DNA of 8,890 nt from Bacteroides sp. CAG:545 (GCA_000432515.1 HF995982.1:1-8890); one strand, 5' to 3'. Shown: positions 1 to 7,373, counted from the stretch's first letter. The notes: generated from the letters alone by a model not told the origin. Numbers and translations are program-made.

Positions 1-5
1 TATAT

Positions 6-40
6 AAAAAAAGAGACCAACCCTTTTGGGTCAGCCTCTT
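6..40 (-). terminator. Intrinsic terminator-like hairpin, leftward
   Basis: An imperfect 13-position stem (11-23 with 28-40, three mismatches) closes a TTTT loop. Read on the minus strand it is followed by a run of seven T (positions 12-6), as in a Rho-independent terminator. The only leftward gene upstream of it is the kinase ending at 390, so it may end that transcript about 350 nt beyond the stop codon. On the plus strand the trailing T tract is weak, so rightward termination is less likely. Confidence 0.6.
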
Positions 41-403
41 CTTTCAAGATATTTAGGCACGAGGGATTTCCAGACATTCTGCAAGAATCTGAAGAACTCG
101 TCCTCTTACCAGTCCACTTTTTTCTCCAGTTACACTTTATATTCAGAAGATCTGAAAAAAGGCCAGACTGTCATCATCAAATGGAATCCGGACAGAGTGG
201 TCACACTCGAATATCTCGGAAACGACGAATTCGTGGTAAAGAAGTCACTGAACTCACAACTTCTTGAGAATGACAGATTTGCCATCAACGCCATCATAAA
301 GGACTATCCGCTGCTCATACCTAAGATCATAAGGGACGCGGACTACACTCCTTCCTATATCGCCGGCACAGTGGACGGCATCACCGAAATTACAGTAATC
401 TGA
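26..403 (+). CDS. Orphan hypothetical protein, 5' end uncertain or truncated
   Basis: I do not recognise this 125-residue reading frame. Its codons favour ATC, GCC, GAC, GGC and AAG like the neighbouring genes, and the protein reads as a compact beta-rich domain (for example GQTVIIKW, VVTLEYLGNDEFVV), so it looks truly coding. There is no in-frame ATG. The only early start is TTG at 26, inside the loop of a terminator-like hairpin, and the frame is closed by a stop at 5-7. It could be the 3' remnant of a longer gene whose beginning was lost, or a gene with an unusual start. Its last 14 nt overlap the convergent kinase gene, and a kinase transcript reaching the hairpin would be antisense to all of it. 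Confidence 0.45.
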   Translation: MGQPLLSRYLGTRDFQTFCKNLKNSSSYQSTFFSSYTLYSEDLKKGQTVIIKWNPDRVVTLEYLGNDEFVVKKSLNSQLLENDRFAINAIIKDYPLLIPKIIRDADYTPSYIAGTVDGITEITVI

Positions 404-1265
404 CGATACGGTCAGTGGCGTCATTGAACGTGCGCGCCTTGTAACGGTAGTCACTGCAGGCGTAGATTATCATTGACACGACCACTGCAATGACTGCAAA
501 TGCCGCGAGGCTCAGCCACAATGTGGTCCGGCACTCGAGGGCGCGGCGTACTTCTGCCATATCGGAGTAGCGATCGTCAGGATTGTCCTTCGTACATCTG
601 GCTGCGACACGGGCATAGTTTCCCGGAAGTTCCTGCAGCACCTTCCCGAATGAATACACGTCTGTCCTGCAGTCGATTTTTCCGCCGGAAAAAAGTTCCG
701 GGGCCGCATACGCCTGTGTACCGGCATGGAATTTCAGAAGCGCATAATCGTCCGAGTCTGAGAGGCCGAAGTCTATCAGCTTGACATTCTGCCCGTTATG
801 AGTTATAAGAATATTTTCAGGCTTGAGATCCTTGTGTATTACCTGCTTGCTGTGGATATATTCCAGAACGTCACAAAGCTGAGAGACGATTTTCCGGGAG
901 AGTTTCTTGTCCGATATCGGGAGCATTGACCTGAGCGGCTCGCCGTCTATCCACTGCATGATTATGCAATGTCCGAGTTCCGGATAATGCTTGTAACCGT
1001 ATGTCCTGCAGATATTGGGGTGTTCGAGTTCATAGCCGAGCGAAAACTCTTTCCGGAGCAGGTCCTCATAGACGGGAACGTTTCTGTACTGTGGCTTCAG
1101 AGCCTTGAGAATCAGAAACTTGCCTTCCTCGCGACAACGCCAGAGTTCTGAATATCCGACTTCAGACGAGGCCAACAGGCGCAAATCCTCGGGCGCGGAA
1201 GACACTGGCATAGTTTCTTCCGGTTCATCTGTAAAAAAGGCTGACGGACAATTCATATTGCTCAT
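390..1265 (-). CDS. Membrane-anchored Ser/Thr protein kinase (Hanks type)
   Basis: A 291-residue eukaryotic-like protein kinase, expected to transfer phosphate from ATP to Ser/Thr on unknown targets. Visible landmarks: catalytic Lys54 in LILK, probable helix-C Glu73 (RKEF), catalytic loop HKDLKPEN with Asp146 and Asn151, DFG at 165-167, APE at 188-190, and the D-x-Y-S-F-G helix-F motif near 202-207. The glycine-rich loop is degenerate (SSEVGYSEL), and the usual HRD arginine is Lys145. One hydrophobic segment at about 249-269 is followed by a 20-residue tail, so the kinase domain should face the cytoplasm with a tiny periplasmic end and no extracellular sensor domain. It is transcribed divergently from the envelope genes starting at 1322, which makes those proteins plausible partners or outputs. 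The kinase assignment is sure; targets are unknown. Confidence 0.93.
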   Translation of the reverse strand: MSNMNCPSAFFTDEPEETMPVSSAPEDLRLLASSEVGYSELWRCREEGKFLILKALKPQYRNVPVYEDLLRKEFSLGYELEHPNICRTYGYKHYPELGHCIIMQWIDGEPLRSMLPISDKKLSRKIVSQLCDVLEYIHSKQVIHKDLKPENILITHNGQNVKLIDFGLSDSDDYALLKFHAGTQAYAAPELFSGGKIDCRTDVYSFGKVLQELPGNYARVAARCTKDNPDDRYSDMAEVRRALECRTTLWLSLAAFAVIAVVVSMIIYACSDYRYKARTFNDATDRIVRLL

Positions 1266-1306
1266 AAACGCTCACTAAAGGGATGTAAATATAATAAAAA
1301 TTTCAT

Positions 1307-1314
1307 TAGATTTG
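1307..1314 (+). promoter_or_regulatory. Bacteroidota -7 element before the WG lipoprotein gene
   Basis: TAGATTTG matches the Bacteroidota -7 consensus TAnnTTTG in the 56-nt gap between the divergent kinase and lipoprotein genes. I see no good -33 TTTG at the expected distance. Transcription would start near 1320, almost at the ATG at 1322. Confidence 0.4.
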
Positions 1315-1321
1315 TACCGCA

Positions 1322-1903
1322 ATGATGAAGATGACGAAACTTGCGGCGACGGTATTGTGCATCTGCATTTCCTGCACTGCGCGAAACTCCGGGCCGGACG
1401 AAGAAAAGGGCGAAACTCCCTCCGTAAAACTTGAAACCGCATACGACAGCAGCACTTACTGTTTCAATGGGACGAGCATTGTCTCAAAGGACGGAAAGTG
1501 GGGGCTCTGTGACACTCTCGGAAACGTCATCCTCCCCGCAAGATACGACAAGATGGAATTCGTCAGCGACGATATGGCCGTGGCCAACGAGGGCGAATTG
1601 TTCTATCTCATTGACACTAAAGGCAATATAATGGCGGAAGCGCTGCACAGTGGCGGGCTGACTTCGGAGGAGATTTCTCTCTGGGCCGAAAAGGTCAATG
1701 AAAGGATCCGGAAAGAGTGGGACGAAATACTCGACAAATATGAGAAACTGGAGACGTTGTGCTCCGACAGAAAGAGTTCCCGGAAGGCGGTAAGGTCTGC
1801 CTCCAAGGAGCTTGAGGAACTGCTTGACGCTGCGACAGGGTCGATGAACCGTGCCCAAAGAGCCAGGTTCGAAATGTTGCGTAACAATTTTAGTAAAAAT
1901 TGA
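1322..1903 (+). CDS. WG-repeat lipoprotein with helical C-terminal tail
   Basis: A 193-residue probable lipoprotein. The N-terminus has a short basic stretch, a hydrophobic core and a lipobox-like ICISC with acceptor Cys18. Residues 56-80 form one clear WG repeat (KDGKWGL, then LGNVILPARYD), and 90-106 a weaker second one. Residues ~115-190 are charged and probably helical or coiled-coil (KELEELLDAA and similar). WG repeats are beta-structured modules often found in envelope proteins of this phylum; a specific ligand cannot be inferred. It is the first gene of the rightward series and lies head to head with the kinase. ATG codons at 1325 and 1331 are alternative starts; all keep the signal peptide. 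Confidence 0.75.
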   Translation: MMKMTKLAATVLCICISCTARNSGPDEEKGETPSVKLETAYDSSTYCFNGTSIVSKDGKWGLCDTLGNVILPARYDKMEFVSDDMAVANEGELFYLIDTKGNIMAEALHSGGLTSEEISLWAEKVNERIRKEWDEILDKYEKLETLCSDRKSSRKAVRSASKELEELLDAATGSMNRAQRARFEMLRNNFSKN

Positions 1904-1904
1904 G

Positions 1905-1912
1905 TACCTTTG
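1905..1912 (+). promoter_or_regulatory. Bacteroidota -7 element before the LPP20-like gene
   Basis: TACCTTTG matches TAnnTTTG, beginning just after the stop codon of the WG lipoprotein gene (1901-1903). A TTG at 1877-1879 is 25 nt upstream, somewhat far for a -33 box. The predicted leader to the ATG at 1979 is about 60 nt and includes a small hairpin (stem arms 1918-1922 and 1928-1932). Confidence 0.4.
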
Positions 1913-1978
1913 TAGTTTGCGGGTCTGCCGCAGGCCTTACAAGGCTGAGCCGTGAAAACGGACGATAGTATATATTGC

Positions 1979-3763
1979 ATGTTACGTAGTTCTTTCAGAT
2001 ATATCTCACTTGCCGTCGGCATCTCGCTGATGTGCCTGAGTGTAATTTCCGCACCGGCACAGAATATCGGCAAAATCAGGAAGGACTACTCGTACATCTG
2101 TTCGGAAGCGTCAGAAAAGACAGCGGAAAAGGCAGACAGCGCTGCTCTTTCAGGGCTGTCGGACAAGATAGCCGAAATCGCGGGTTTCTCCGGAATGCAG
2201 ACCGGACACAAGAGGGAAATCATGCGGAGCTATCTCTCCGAAATCGAAAAATCCAGTGAAATAATCTACCGGGAAAAGACCACGGCATTCAGGTACATAC
2301 GCAGGGATGCAGTCAGCAGTCTGTTCGACGGCAGGAAGGCCAAGGTCAATGAAATGCTCAGCATCGCAGACAAGGCAGCAGGAAGCAGACAGGTCGATGT
2401 GGCCCTGAGGTATTGGAACTGGGCGTCCACATTGCTGAAAAGCATTCCTCCTCTGGACGAAAAGACGATAACTTCGACTGAGAAGAAGAAGGACAAGCTC
2501 CTGGACGGGCTTCATGTAAAGTATTCTACACCTGACAGATACGCCGGAGATGTCATTGAACTGGATTTCAGCAGCGACGGGCAGCCCGTACAGTCTGTGG
2601 ATTACAGTTTCTTCGACGGCAAGAAGTGGAGCGGCATTCTTTCGGCCAAGGACGGAAAGGGATTTGCAAGGATTTCTTCTGCTTCTCCTGTTTCCGAATA
2701 TCGTGTAAGATACGAGATACGGGCCGAGCACCTGCAGCATATCTATCGGGACATCAAGCAGTTGGATGCGATTTTCAAAGTGCCGGAGAAGCCTGTGCAG
2801 AACGCTGCTTGCGGGACTCAGTCCGAGGCTCCGCAGAACACCGTGCAGAAAATCGACTTCTCGGATGTCAAGCGCAAAATCCTGGATGTGATAGCTAGCC
2901 AGGAGCGCAAGGATGTGGACAGCCTCGTGCTCGAACTGAGCCCGGTGGCCGGTTCCGCAGAATATGAAGCCATCATTGAAAATATATGCAACGCCATAAA
3001 TGACAGGGCTACTGACGGTATCGACTCGCTTTTCACGAGCGAGGGTCTGGACATTTTCCATAAACTGATTTCCTATGGCAATGCCCGTGTATTGAACCGC
3101 CCGGCACCTCTTTTCTACAGTCTCGGCGAGAACATTTATGCAAGGAACATCCCGATGGTGTTCTCCTTCCCGAGAAATGACAGGGAATTCGTGGAGAATG
3201 TCGTGTTCACGTTCGACAAGGACGGCAAAATCTCAGACGTGTCATTTGCATTGGCCCGGAAAAGTGCGGAAGACATCGCTTCCCACACGAACTGGCCTGA
3301 GGAGGCGCGCATTATCCTGATGAATTTCCTGGAAAGCTACAAGACCGCATATGCCCTGAAACGTCTGGACGATATCAGTTCCATCTTCGATGAGGATGCG
3401 CTGATCATAACCGGAAGGGTGCTGAAGCCGGCCGGAAAGGTCAATGAATTCGGCGCCGGGAAATATGTGTCGTTCACCAAACAGAGCAAGAGCGAATATA
3501 TCAAACGTCTTTCCAATGTGTTCCGCTCGCAGGAATTCATAAATATCCAGTTCACCGACTGTGATGTCACCAAATTAGGAAAGGCTCCAGGATTGTACGG
3601 AATCAAACTGCGTCAGGAATACTTCTCGTCATCATATTCGGATACCGGTTACCTGTTCATCCTCGTGGACCTTCACAATCCTGACACTCCGGTAATCCAT
3701 GTCCGCACATGGCAGGAGGAGCCGGACAAGAATTTCGGCATTATCGGCCCTTATGATTTCTGA
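1979..3763 (+). CDS. Exported LPP20-like protein with C-terminal NTF2-like domain
   Basis: A 594-residue exported protein from the ATG at 1979. That start puts a standard signal peptide at the N-terminus (hydrophobic ISLAVGISLMCLSVIS, cleavage likely after APA, residue 27). An in-frame GTG at 1952 would add nine polar residues and looks less likely. Residues ~30-160 resemble Bacteroidales LPP20-family proteins: an ADSAALSGLSDKI helix, then FRYIRR, DGRKAKV and ALRYWNWASTLLKS. Residues ~185-245 look like the beta domain that follows in that group (SVDYSFFDGKKW, SAKDGKG). The C-terminal part (~437-581) has the look of an NTF2-like fold. Unlike a true LPP20 lipoprotein it has no lipobox cysteine. 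It is followed after 2 nt by the PEGA-like gene, so the two are probably co-expressed. Function unknown. Confidence 0.8.
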   Translation: MLRSSFRYISLAVGISLMCLSVISAPAQNIGKIRKDYSYICSEASEKTAEKADSAALSGLSDKIAEIAGFSGMQTGHKREIMRSYLSEIEKSSEIIYREKTTAFRYIRRDAVSSLFDGRKAKVNEMLSIADKAAGSRQVDVALRYWNWASTLLKSIPPLDEKTITSTEKKKDKLLDGLHVKYSTPDRYAGDVIELDFSSDGQPVQSVDYSFFDGKKWSGILSAKDGKGFARISSASPVSEYRVRYEIRAEHLQHIYRDIKQLDAIFKVPEKPVQNAACGTQSEAPQNTVQKIDFSDVKRKILDVIASQERKDVDSLVLELSPVAGSAEYEAIIENICNAINDRATDGIDSLFTSEGLDIFHKLISYGNARVLNRPAPLFYSLGENIYARNIPMVFSFPRNDREFVENVVFTFDKDGKISDVSFALARKSAEDIASHTNWPEEARIILMNFLESYKTAYALKRLDDISSIFDEDALIITGRVLKPAGKVNEFGAGKYVSFTKQSKSEYIKRLSNVFRSQEFINIQFTDCDVTKLGKAPGLYGIKLRQEYFSSSYSDTGYLFILVDLHNPDTPVIHVRTWQEEPDKNFGIIGPYDF

Positions 3764-3765
3764 TT

Positions 3766-4806
3766 ATGGACAGATGGGCTGATTACATTTACAGGACATT
3801 GACCATCATTGTTCTGATTTTTTCCGGGGCTGTGACCACCTCGGCCAAGAGCACTGATGATGATTTCAAGATCGAGTCTTTCAGGGCTCTGGAGACCGAC
3901 CTGGATGCCAGGCTGTACGCCAAGACCGATGAAAACGGGAGGAAGGCGGCATTGATCAAGATCGTGACCAAAGAGAAGGGGTTCAGTTTCGATGTCGGCG
4001 TAATGGGGATAGTGGACTGCCAGCAGGAAATCGGCGAGATCTGGCTCTATGTGCCTGAGGGGATACGCAGAATAACCATCAAGCATCCGTCTTTCGGCAT
4101 TATCCGGGATTATGAGTTCAATGTCCCGATACGTTCCGCCTGCGTGTATGAGATTCTTCTGACCACGCCGGAGCGGGAAGTCAGTCCGAGCATCCGTTTC
4201 ATAGAAAAACTTGTCGCCCGTCAGGATTCGTCATTGATAAACCTTGATTCCGCGACATTGGCAAGAATCAGGACTGAAAGTCTTGCCTCCATCAGGAAAA
4301 GGGTGAGGAAACACGTCTGCGAAAATCATATAATGTTAGTTGCGGGCCTTCTGCCCGATGTTTCGGAAGGTCTGATGTTCGGCCAGACATTCAGGAGAAA
4401 GGGCGCGTCAATGGGTGCCGGCTGGTTTCTGAAACTGCGTTCTGATTTCGGTTTCAATACCGGGTATGACTACAAATGTTCGAGCGACGGCGCTGCAGGA
4501 GACGGGCAGTTCTGGGCCAAGGAGAACGGAAAGGCCTGGCATTCAAGGCAATGCTTCACTATCGGAGGAATGTGGCGATGCAACAAATGGCTGAATGTGT
4601 ATTCTGGCACGGGATTGGGAGTGAAGACCTTGGTTTGGGAAGACGTTGACAGCCGAAGGGCATTGGTCACCGACTACTCTTGTCGCGGCCTGGAGATGGA
4701 TCTTGGAGCGTTGTTCTCCTTCGGGAAATTCTCTTTCGGAGCAGGCGTCTCCACCACGCGGTTCAAATACGTGGATTTCGAGGCAAGCGTCGGCATCCGG
4801 TTTTAG
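3766..4806 (+). CDS. PEGA-like protein with C-terminal outer-membrane beta-barrel
   Basis: A 346-residue exported protein. A signal peptide ends near TTSA (residue 27). Residues ~35-133 form a PEGA-like beta domain, with the typical YVPEGIRRITIKHPSFG stretch at 95-111. A helical linker (~142-185) leads into ~188-346, where alternating polar and hydrophobic strands (AGWFLKLRSDFGF, WLNVYSGTGLGVKTL, FSFGAGVSTT) end in VGIRF. A terminal phenylalanine after amphipathic strands is the usual signature of an outer-membrane barrel, here small, perhaps eight strands. The start is 2 nt after the upstream stop, indicating translational coupling with the LPP20-like protein; a periplasmic partnership is inferred. 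No enzymatic motif is visible. Confidence 0.78.
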   Translation: MDRWADYIYRTLTIIVLIFSGAVTTSAKSTDDDFKIESFRALETDLDARLYAKTDENGRKAALIKIVTKEKGFSFDVGVMGIVDCQQEIGEIWLYVPEGIRRITIKHPSFGIIRDYEFNVPIRSACVYEILLTTPEREVSPSIRFIEKLVARQDSSLINLDSATLARIRTESLASIRKRVRKHVCENHIMLVAGLLPDVSEGLMFGQTFRRKGASMGAGWFLKLRSDFGFNTGYDYKCSSDGAAGDGQFWAKENGKAWHSRQCFTIGGMWRCNKWLNVYSGTGLGVKTLVWEDVDSRRALVTDYSCRGLEMDLGALFSFGKFSFGAGVSTTRFKYVDFEASVGIRF

Positions 4807-4847
4807 GAAAATGTGTATATTAGCAAGATATATTTTAATTTTTAAAG

Positions 4848-5594
4848 ATGATGAGACTTAATAGCTTTTTATTTTCAGTTCTGATTGCAGCAGGTCTAAG
4901 CAGCTGTATGAAAAGCTCTTTCGAGCAGTCTTACACCGACATCTGCACCTTTGAATACAGAGACACTTCCCAATATTTCGTGAACGGGCTTTTCAACAAG
5001 TCCGATTTCGGAACCGGGAACAGCAACGCCCTCACATTATGCGGGAAACGCCATGAGGAATCCGGAGAGTTCAGAGGAGGAATGATGGTGGGCATCCGCA
5101 GGGACAGCACCTACCGTGAAGGTTATATTCCGAAGAATCTCTGGGTTGTGGCTGACAGCGTGGGCGGTGCGGCCCTGTCCAAAGGATACGGCATTTTCTA
5201 TGACAGCCAGGTAGCTATGCCGGACCACGAGGTGGTATTCAACCTCCGTTCTATCGGCACCTGCTCGTTGAACGGGCTTTGCGTGGCAAACACGAACTAC
5301 ACTGTCAATGCCGCAAAATACGGATTTTCAGGATTCCCGAAGTTCCAGGAGGGAGACTATCTGAAGTTTACTGTCAATGCCATAAAGGGAGAGACCAAGA
5401 CAGGAAGCGCCAGCATTGACCTCGTCAAATATGACAAATCCGGACTGACCGTGCAGATCGGCTGGAAGGCGATGGAGATCAAGAACGCGCTGCCTTTCGA
5501 CTACCTGGATTTCGAGCTCCAGACCAATCGCGCGGACCTTCCGCTGTATTGCTGCATCGACAATATGGTCGCAAGTGTGTCAGTTAAACAATAA
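4848..5594 (+). CDS. DUF4465-like lipoprotein
   Basis: A 248-residue lipoprotein with a strong lipobox LSSC (acceptor Cys20) after a hydrophobic signal. The mature part is beta-rich and resembles DUF4465 proteins: FRGGMMVGIRRD near 75-85, GLCVANTNYT at 143-152, a GDYLKFTV strand at 169-176, and a closing LPLYCCIDNM at 231-240, the position of the family's typical F/YCxDD/N-M segment. DUF4465 proteins are surface or periplasmic with no established activity; some resemble carbohydrate-binding folds. ATG at 4851 is an equally possible start. It follows the PEGA-like gene after 41 nt with no terminator visible, and its last base overlaps the next start codon. Family assignment is from motif shape only. 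Confidence 0.68.
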   Translation: MMRLNSFLFSVLIAAGLSSCMKSSFEQSYTDICTFEYRDTSQYFVNGLFNKSDFGTGNSNALTLCGKRHEESGEFRGGMMVGIRRDSTYREGYIPKNLWVVADSVGGAALSKGYGIFYDSQVAMPDHEVVFNLRSIGTCSLNGLCVANTNYTVNAAKYGFSGFPKFQEGDYLKFTVNAIKGETKTGSASIDLVKYDKSGLTVQIGWKAMEIKNALPFDYLDFELQTNRADLPLYCCIDNMVASVSVKQ

Positions 5595-6274
5595 TGGATA
5601 TGAAATCTAATCAATATTACAAGAACGAAGCGCTCTCGGCATTGAGGGGAAACTGGGCCAACGCATTGGTTGCCACCATTATACTCATTGCATTGGCACT
5701 GTTCTTCAGTTCAAATGACGCTATCAATTCCTATTATCAGCGCATTGTCATAAATCCGTTCATAGGCTATTCGCTTTCATTCGTTTCGCTGTTCGTGCTG
5801 CTGCCGCTTGCGGTGGGATATTCAAACAGCATGAGGGTATTGCTCGAGACAGGTGACAACAGGCTGACCAACAACTCATTCAGCCTCGGTTTCGGAAACT
5901 GGCTGCACGTGGTCTGGGGAATGGTTCTGAGCACCATATACATCTTCTTGTGGACATTGCTGCTGATTATCCCGGGAATCATCAAGTCATATTCCTACGC
6001 GCTTACGCCGTATATTCTCGTCGAGCATCCGGAAATGTCCGCCAATGAGGCGATTGAGGAGAGCATGAGACTGATGGACGGTCACAAATTCGACCTGTTC
6101 TATCTTCAGCTTTCTTTCATCGGCTGGGCGATACTCAGCTTCTTGTCTTTAGGTCTGGGTTTCTTCTGGCTCATTCCGTACCAGATGACCGCACAGGCAG
6201 CCTTCTACAGAGACATCAAGAATGGAGCAATGCCGCTGCAGGACAATGTTATAGAACCAGAAAGAGTATTGTAA
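5594..6274 (+). CDS. DUF975 family inner-membrane protein
   Basis: A 226-residue integral membrane protein of the DUF975 type. It has a short N-terminal amphipathic region with a WANAL motif, hydrophobic segments at ~22-38, 58-77, 105-130 and 172-195, and the family's diagnostic central block: IPGIIKSYSYALTPYIL, then a loop with NEAIEESMRLMDGHK (151-165). The end (AQAAFYRDIKNG) is also typical. The role of the family is unknown; it is a small multi-pass protein in the inner membrane. The ATG overlaps the previous stop by one base (TAATG), a sign of translational coupling with the DUF4465-like lipoprotein. It ends 6 nt from the convergent rimM stop, and no separate terminator is visible between them. 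Confidence 0.88.
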   Translation: MDMKSNQYYKNEALSALRGNWANALVATIILIALALFFSSNDAINSYYQRIVINPFIGYSLSFVSLFVLLPLAVGYSNSMRVLLETGDNRLTNNSFSLGFGNWLHVVWGMVLSTIYIFLWTLLLIIPGIIKSYSYALTPYILVEHPEMSANEAIEESMRLMDGHKFDLFYLQLSFIGWAILSFLSLGLGFFWLIPYQMTAQAAFYRDIKNGAMPLQDNVIEPERVL

Positions 6275-6280
6275 GGGAAT

Positions 6281-6799
6281 TTATCTGAGACCGTCAGGAA
6301 TCCTCATCTTGAGGATGCGGTCGTTTTCATCTACGGACAGTATGAGATCTTCGCTCAGAGGCATCATCATCTGTCCGTTTTTCGTATCCACGTACAGGCA
6401 AGGATTACCAGGAATATCCTCATAGTCAGTAATTTCGCCCACTTCCAAGTCATCGGCATCCACGAGGCGCCATCCGATGAGGGCGGAGAAGTCGCCATCT
6501 TCTTCCGAGCAGGCGTCTTCATAATTTTCGGCATCGGCATACACTGCCTGGCCGGTGAGCTCTTCCGCGTCGTCAAACGTGTTTATATCGACCAGCTTGA
6601 CCAATGCCTTGTCAGTGCCTTTAGGGACAATGGAAGAGATAAAAAAAGGAACCGGAAGTCCATCACAATAGATGAACACCGGTTCCTGAATGTCGATATC
6701 TTCGGGCAGAATGTCACGGAAACCCATAACGAGTTCACCGTCAGTACCATTGGATTTGATAATCCTAGCTATCTGTATCAGTTCTGCTCCTTCAGACAT
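6281..6799 (-). CDS. rimM: 16S rRNA processing protein RimM
   Basis: A 172-residue RimM, the factor that binds S19 and helps mature the head of the 30S subunit. The N-terminal beta-barrel holds the hallmark GTDGELVMGF (18-27). The C-terminal PRC-barrel holds IGWRLVD (108-114), GNPCLYV (131-137), MMPLSEDLILSVDEND and the closing RIPDGL. The start MSEGAEL at 6799 lies 10 nt after the rpsP stop. The reading frame stays open upstream into rpsP, but that extension is antisense-like low complexity and is not RimM. An AGGAGG at 6815-6820 inside the end of rpsP could serve as a ribosome-binding site, though 15 nt from the ATG is long. The gene carries an internal terminator-like hairpin (6641-6687). 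trmD and rplS, which follow rimM in many bacteria, are absent. Confidence 0.93.
   Translation of the reverse strand: MSEGAELIQIARIIKSNGTDGELVMGFRDILPEDIDIQEPVFIYCDGLPVPFFISSIVPKGTDKALVKLVDINTFDDAEELTGQAVYADAENYEDACSEEDGDFSALIGWRLVDADDLEVGEITDYEDIPGNPCLYVDTKNGQMMMPLSEDLILSVDENDRILKMRIPDGLR
6641..6687 (-). terminator. Terminator-like hairpin inside rimM
   Basis: A perfect 9-bp stem (AGGAACCGG at 6647-6655 with CCGGTTCCT at 6679-6687) is extended inside by GT/AC and CATC/GATG pairs around a six-base loop. On the minus strand, the direction of rpsP-rimM transcription, the stem runs straight into a run of seven T (6647-6641). The structure covers RimM codons ~39-53 (EPVFIYCDGLPVPFF). Structurally this is a textbook intrinsic terminator, but its place inside a gene means it could be chance or partial attenuation. 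Confidence 0.5.
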
Positions 6800-6809
6800 A
6801 ATGCTGGAA

Positions 6810-7373
6810 TTAAGCCTCCTGAGCTGGAGTTTCCTCTGCAGGTGCCTCAGCTGCTTCTTCAGCAGCCTTTGCAGCAGCGGCCTCTTCAGCTGCCTTTCTT
6901 GCAGCCTCTTCAGCCTCAGCTTTCTTCTTCGCGAGAGCTTCTGCTCTTGCCTCATTTACTTTTTCTTCAGCTGCAGCAGCTGCTTTGGCCTTCTCAGCGG
7001 CAGCCTTGTCAAGACCAAGTTTCTTAGCCTCGATCTTAGCATCTCTCTGAGCTTTCCAATCAGCGAATTTCTTGTCTGCCTGCTCCTGTGTGAGAGCGCC
7101 CTTTGCTACACCGCCATTGAGGTGTTTCTTAAGGAGGACTCCTTCATAAGAGAGGATACGACGAGCAACAAGTGTAGGTTCTGCACCAACATTAAGCCAA
7201 GCCAATGCTTTCTCACCATCGAGAACGATAGTAGCAGGGTTTGTGTTAGGGTTGTAAGAGCCGATCTGCTCGATGTAACGACCATCGCGTGGTGCGCGTG
7301 CGTCTGCCACTACAATGTGAAAGAATGCGAAATTCTTTTTACCGTGGCGCTGAAGACGAATTTTAACAGCCAT
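6810..7373 (-). CDS. rpsP: 30S ribosomal protein S16 with long Ala/Lys/Glu tail
   Basis: Ribosomal protein S16, a primary 16S rRNA-binding protein of the 30S body. Residues 1-~80 are the conserved core: MAVKIRLQRHGKKNFAFFHI, ADARAPRDGRYIEQIGSYNP, and ALAWLNVGAEPT. The protein is 187 residues, about twice the usual ~80-90. Residues ~81-187 form an extension with a KFADWKAQRDAKIEAKK helix, then an almost pure Ala/Glu/Lys stretch (~123-187) expected to be helical or disordered. Ala-rich S16 tails are, to my knowledge, common in Bacteroidota; their role is unknown. The gene is first in a leftward unit with rimM and has its own promoter upstream. Confidence 0.97.
   Translation of the reverse strand: MAVKIRLQRHGKKNFAFFHIVVADARAPRDGRYIEQIGSYNPNTNPATIVLDGEKALAWLNVGAEPTLVARRILSYEGVLLKKHLNGGVAKGALTQEQADKKFADWKAQRDAKIEAKKLGLDKAAAEKAKAAAAAEEKVNEARAEALAKKKAEAEEAARKAAEEAAAAKAAEEAAEAPAEETPAQEA

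Noticed and set aside
1952..1978. GTG start for the LPP20-like protein
   Set aside because: It would put nine polar residues ahead of the signal peptide and lies beside a leader hairpin; ATG at 1979 gives a standard signal peptide.
2150..3061. Leftward 303-codon frame inside the LPP20-like gene
   Set aside because: The plus-strand frame has a signal peptide, domain-like blocks and proper codon bias; the antisense frame has none of these.
6281..6955. Longer rimM start at 6955
   Set aside because: The extra 52 residues are Arg/Leu/Gln low complexity from the out-of-frame rpsP tail; the RimM fold begins at MSEGAEL (6799).
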